NCBI GenBank assembly: GCA_017429885.1
Contig: JAFROA010000171.1
Span: 1 to 5,484 of the forward strand
DNA: 5,484 nucleotides
Source of the DNA: Bacteroidales bacterium
GTDB lineage: Bacteria; Bacteroidota; Bacteroidia; Bacteroidales; UBA932
Direction of reading: 5' to 3'
The notes under the pieces were generated by a model. That model was given only the letters and a program-made list of their open reading frames with translations, made no database searches and was not told the origin of the DNA. Numbering within the stretch: the first letter of the stretch is position 1; the number at the start of each line of letters is the position of its first letter. Positions 5,139-5,484 of this stretch are shown piece by piece. The position numbers and the translations under genes are program-made.

Positions 5139-5484
5139 GTTATTTGTTTTTGGAGCTGCCCTTTTGACGGCTCTTTCGCTTCAGGCGCAAAGCATAAAGT
5201 CCGGGACTTTATGGTACGACGGTTCTATTGATTATGAGGCCACTGTTCGTCAGGATGGATCTGTCCTGATGGAGGCTATGGCCGAGGGGCAGGAGATGGA
5301 GTTTGTGCTTGTTCCTGTGGAAGGGAAAAGCAATGCCTACACTGTCGCCGAAGGCTCGAATGAGGGTGCTGCCAATCCTTTCGGTCCAGGCCAGAACGTG
5401 AAGTATCGCCATCAGGATGGGATGACAGTCTTATGCGTCTATGATGGCCCCACCACGCTGGACAATATTCTCGTGATGACCCCG
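5131..5484 (+). CDS. Exported protein of unknown function, 3'-truncated by the window edge
   Basis: ATG at 5131 overlaps the upstream stop codon region by 8 nt in a different frame (+1 relative to the lipoprotein), and the frame stays open for 118 codons to the window end. The product begins MNKLFVFGAALLTALSLQAQ, a standard Sec signal peptide with probable cleavage after LQA at residue 19, leaving a Gln-Ser N-terminus as is common in Bacteroidota. The visible mature part (SIKSGTLWYDGSIDYEATVR, then GQEMEFVLVPVEG and GMTVLCVYDGPTTLDNILV) looks like short beta strands with no recognised family. It has no lipobox, so it is a soluble periplasmic, secreted or outer-membrane-targeted protein; the C-terminus, which would show a sorting domain, is not visible. 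GGAG at 5127-5130 directly abuts the ATG and is too close to act as a normal Shine-Dalgarno, so translation probably depends on coupling to the upstream gene. The signal peptide and overlap make the start convincing; function is unknown. Confidence 0.8.
   Translation, partial: MNKLFVFGAALLTALSLQAQSIKSGTLWYDGSIDYEATVRQDGSVLMEAMAEGQEMEFVLVPVEGKSNAYTVAEGSNEGAANPFGPGQNVKYRHQDGMTVLCVYDGPTTLDNILVMTP

Overview
The window looks like chromosome of a Bacteroidota species, most likely order Bacteroidales (gut-type relatives such as Bacteroides, Prevotella or Alistipes; the genus cannot be resolved). The evidence is two promoter elements of the Bacteroidota form TAnnTTTG (both read TATATTTG), AT-rich start regions that mostly lack a Shine-Dalgarno sequence, a fimbrillin-like/FISUMP lipoprotein, and signal peptides ending in A-Q or a lipobox cysteine. 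All supported genes are on the + strand, in three blocks.

Block 1 (1-1488): the 3' part of a flotillin-family membrane scaffold gene, followed 2 nt later by a 74-aa Cro/C1-type helix-turn-helix regulator. The regulator has an unusually strong Shine-Dalgarno sequence buried in the flotillin 3' end. A hairpin terminator closes the block. The DNA is GC-rich (for example 40 of 60 bases at 601-660).

Block 2 (1486-3859): a separate unit with its own promoter and a strong terminator. It encodes a 46-residue small protein at 1640-1780, too short for ordinary ORF cut-offs, and 20 nt later a 660-aa surface lipoprotein with a fimbrillin-like N-terminal half and a FISUMP C-terminal domain. The DNA is clearly more AT-rich (17 of 60 G+C at 2041-2100; 20 of 60 at 3181-3240), which suggests an accessory, possibly acquired, surface-protein cassette.

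Block 3 (3910-5484): a promoter box placed so close to the ATG that the mRNA is probably leaderless or nearly so. It drives a 404-aa lipoprotein of unknown function, whose last codons overlap the start of a second exported protein of unknown function that runs off the window.

The theme is cell envelope: a membrane-domain scaffold plus three exported proteins, two of them lipoproteins. No RNA genes, CRISPR array, insertion sequence or phage genes were seen. Nothing here is clearly a new biological system. The best leads are the small protein paired with the fimbrillin-like lipoprotein, the apparent leaderless start, and the overlapping pair of unknown exported proteins.
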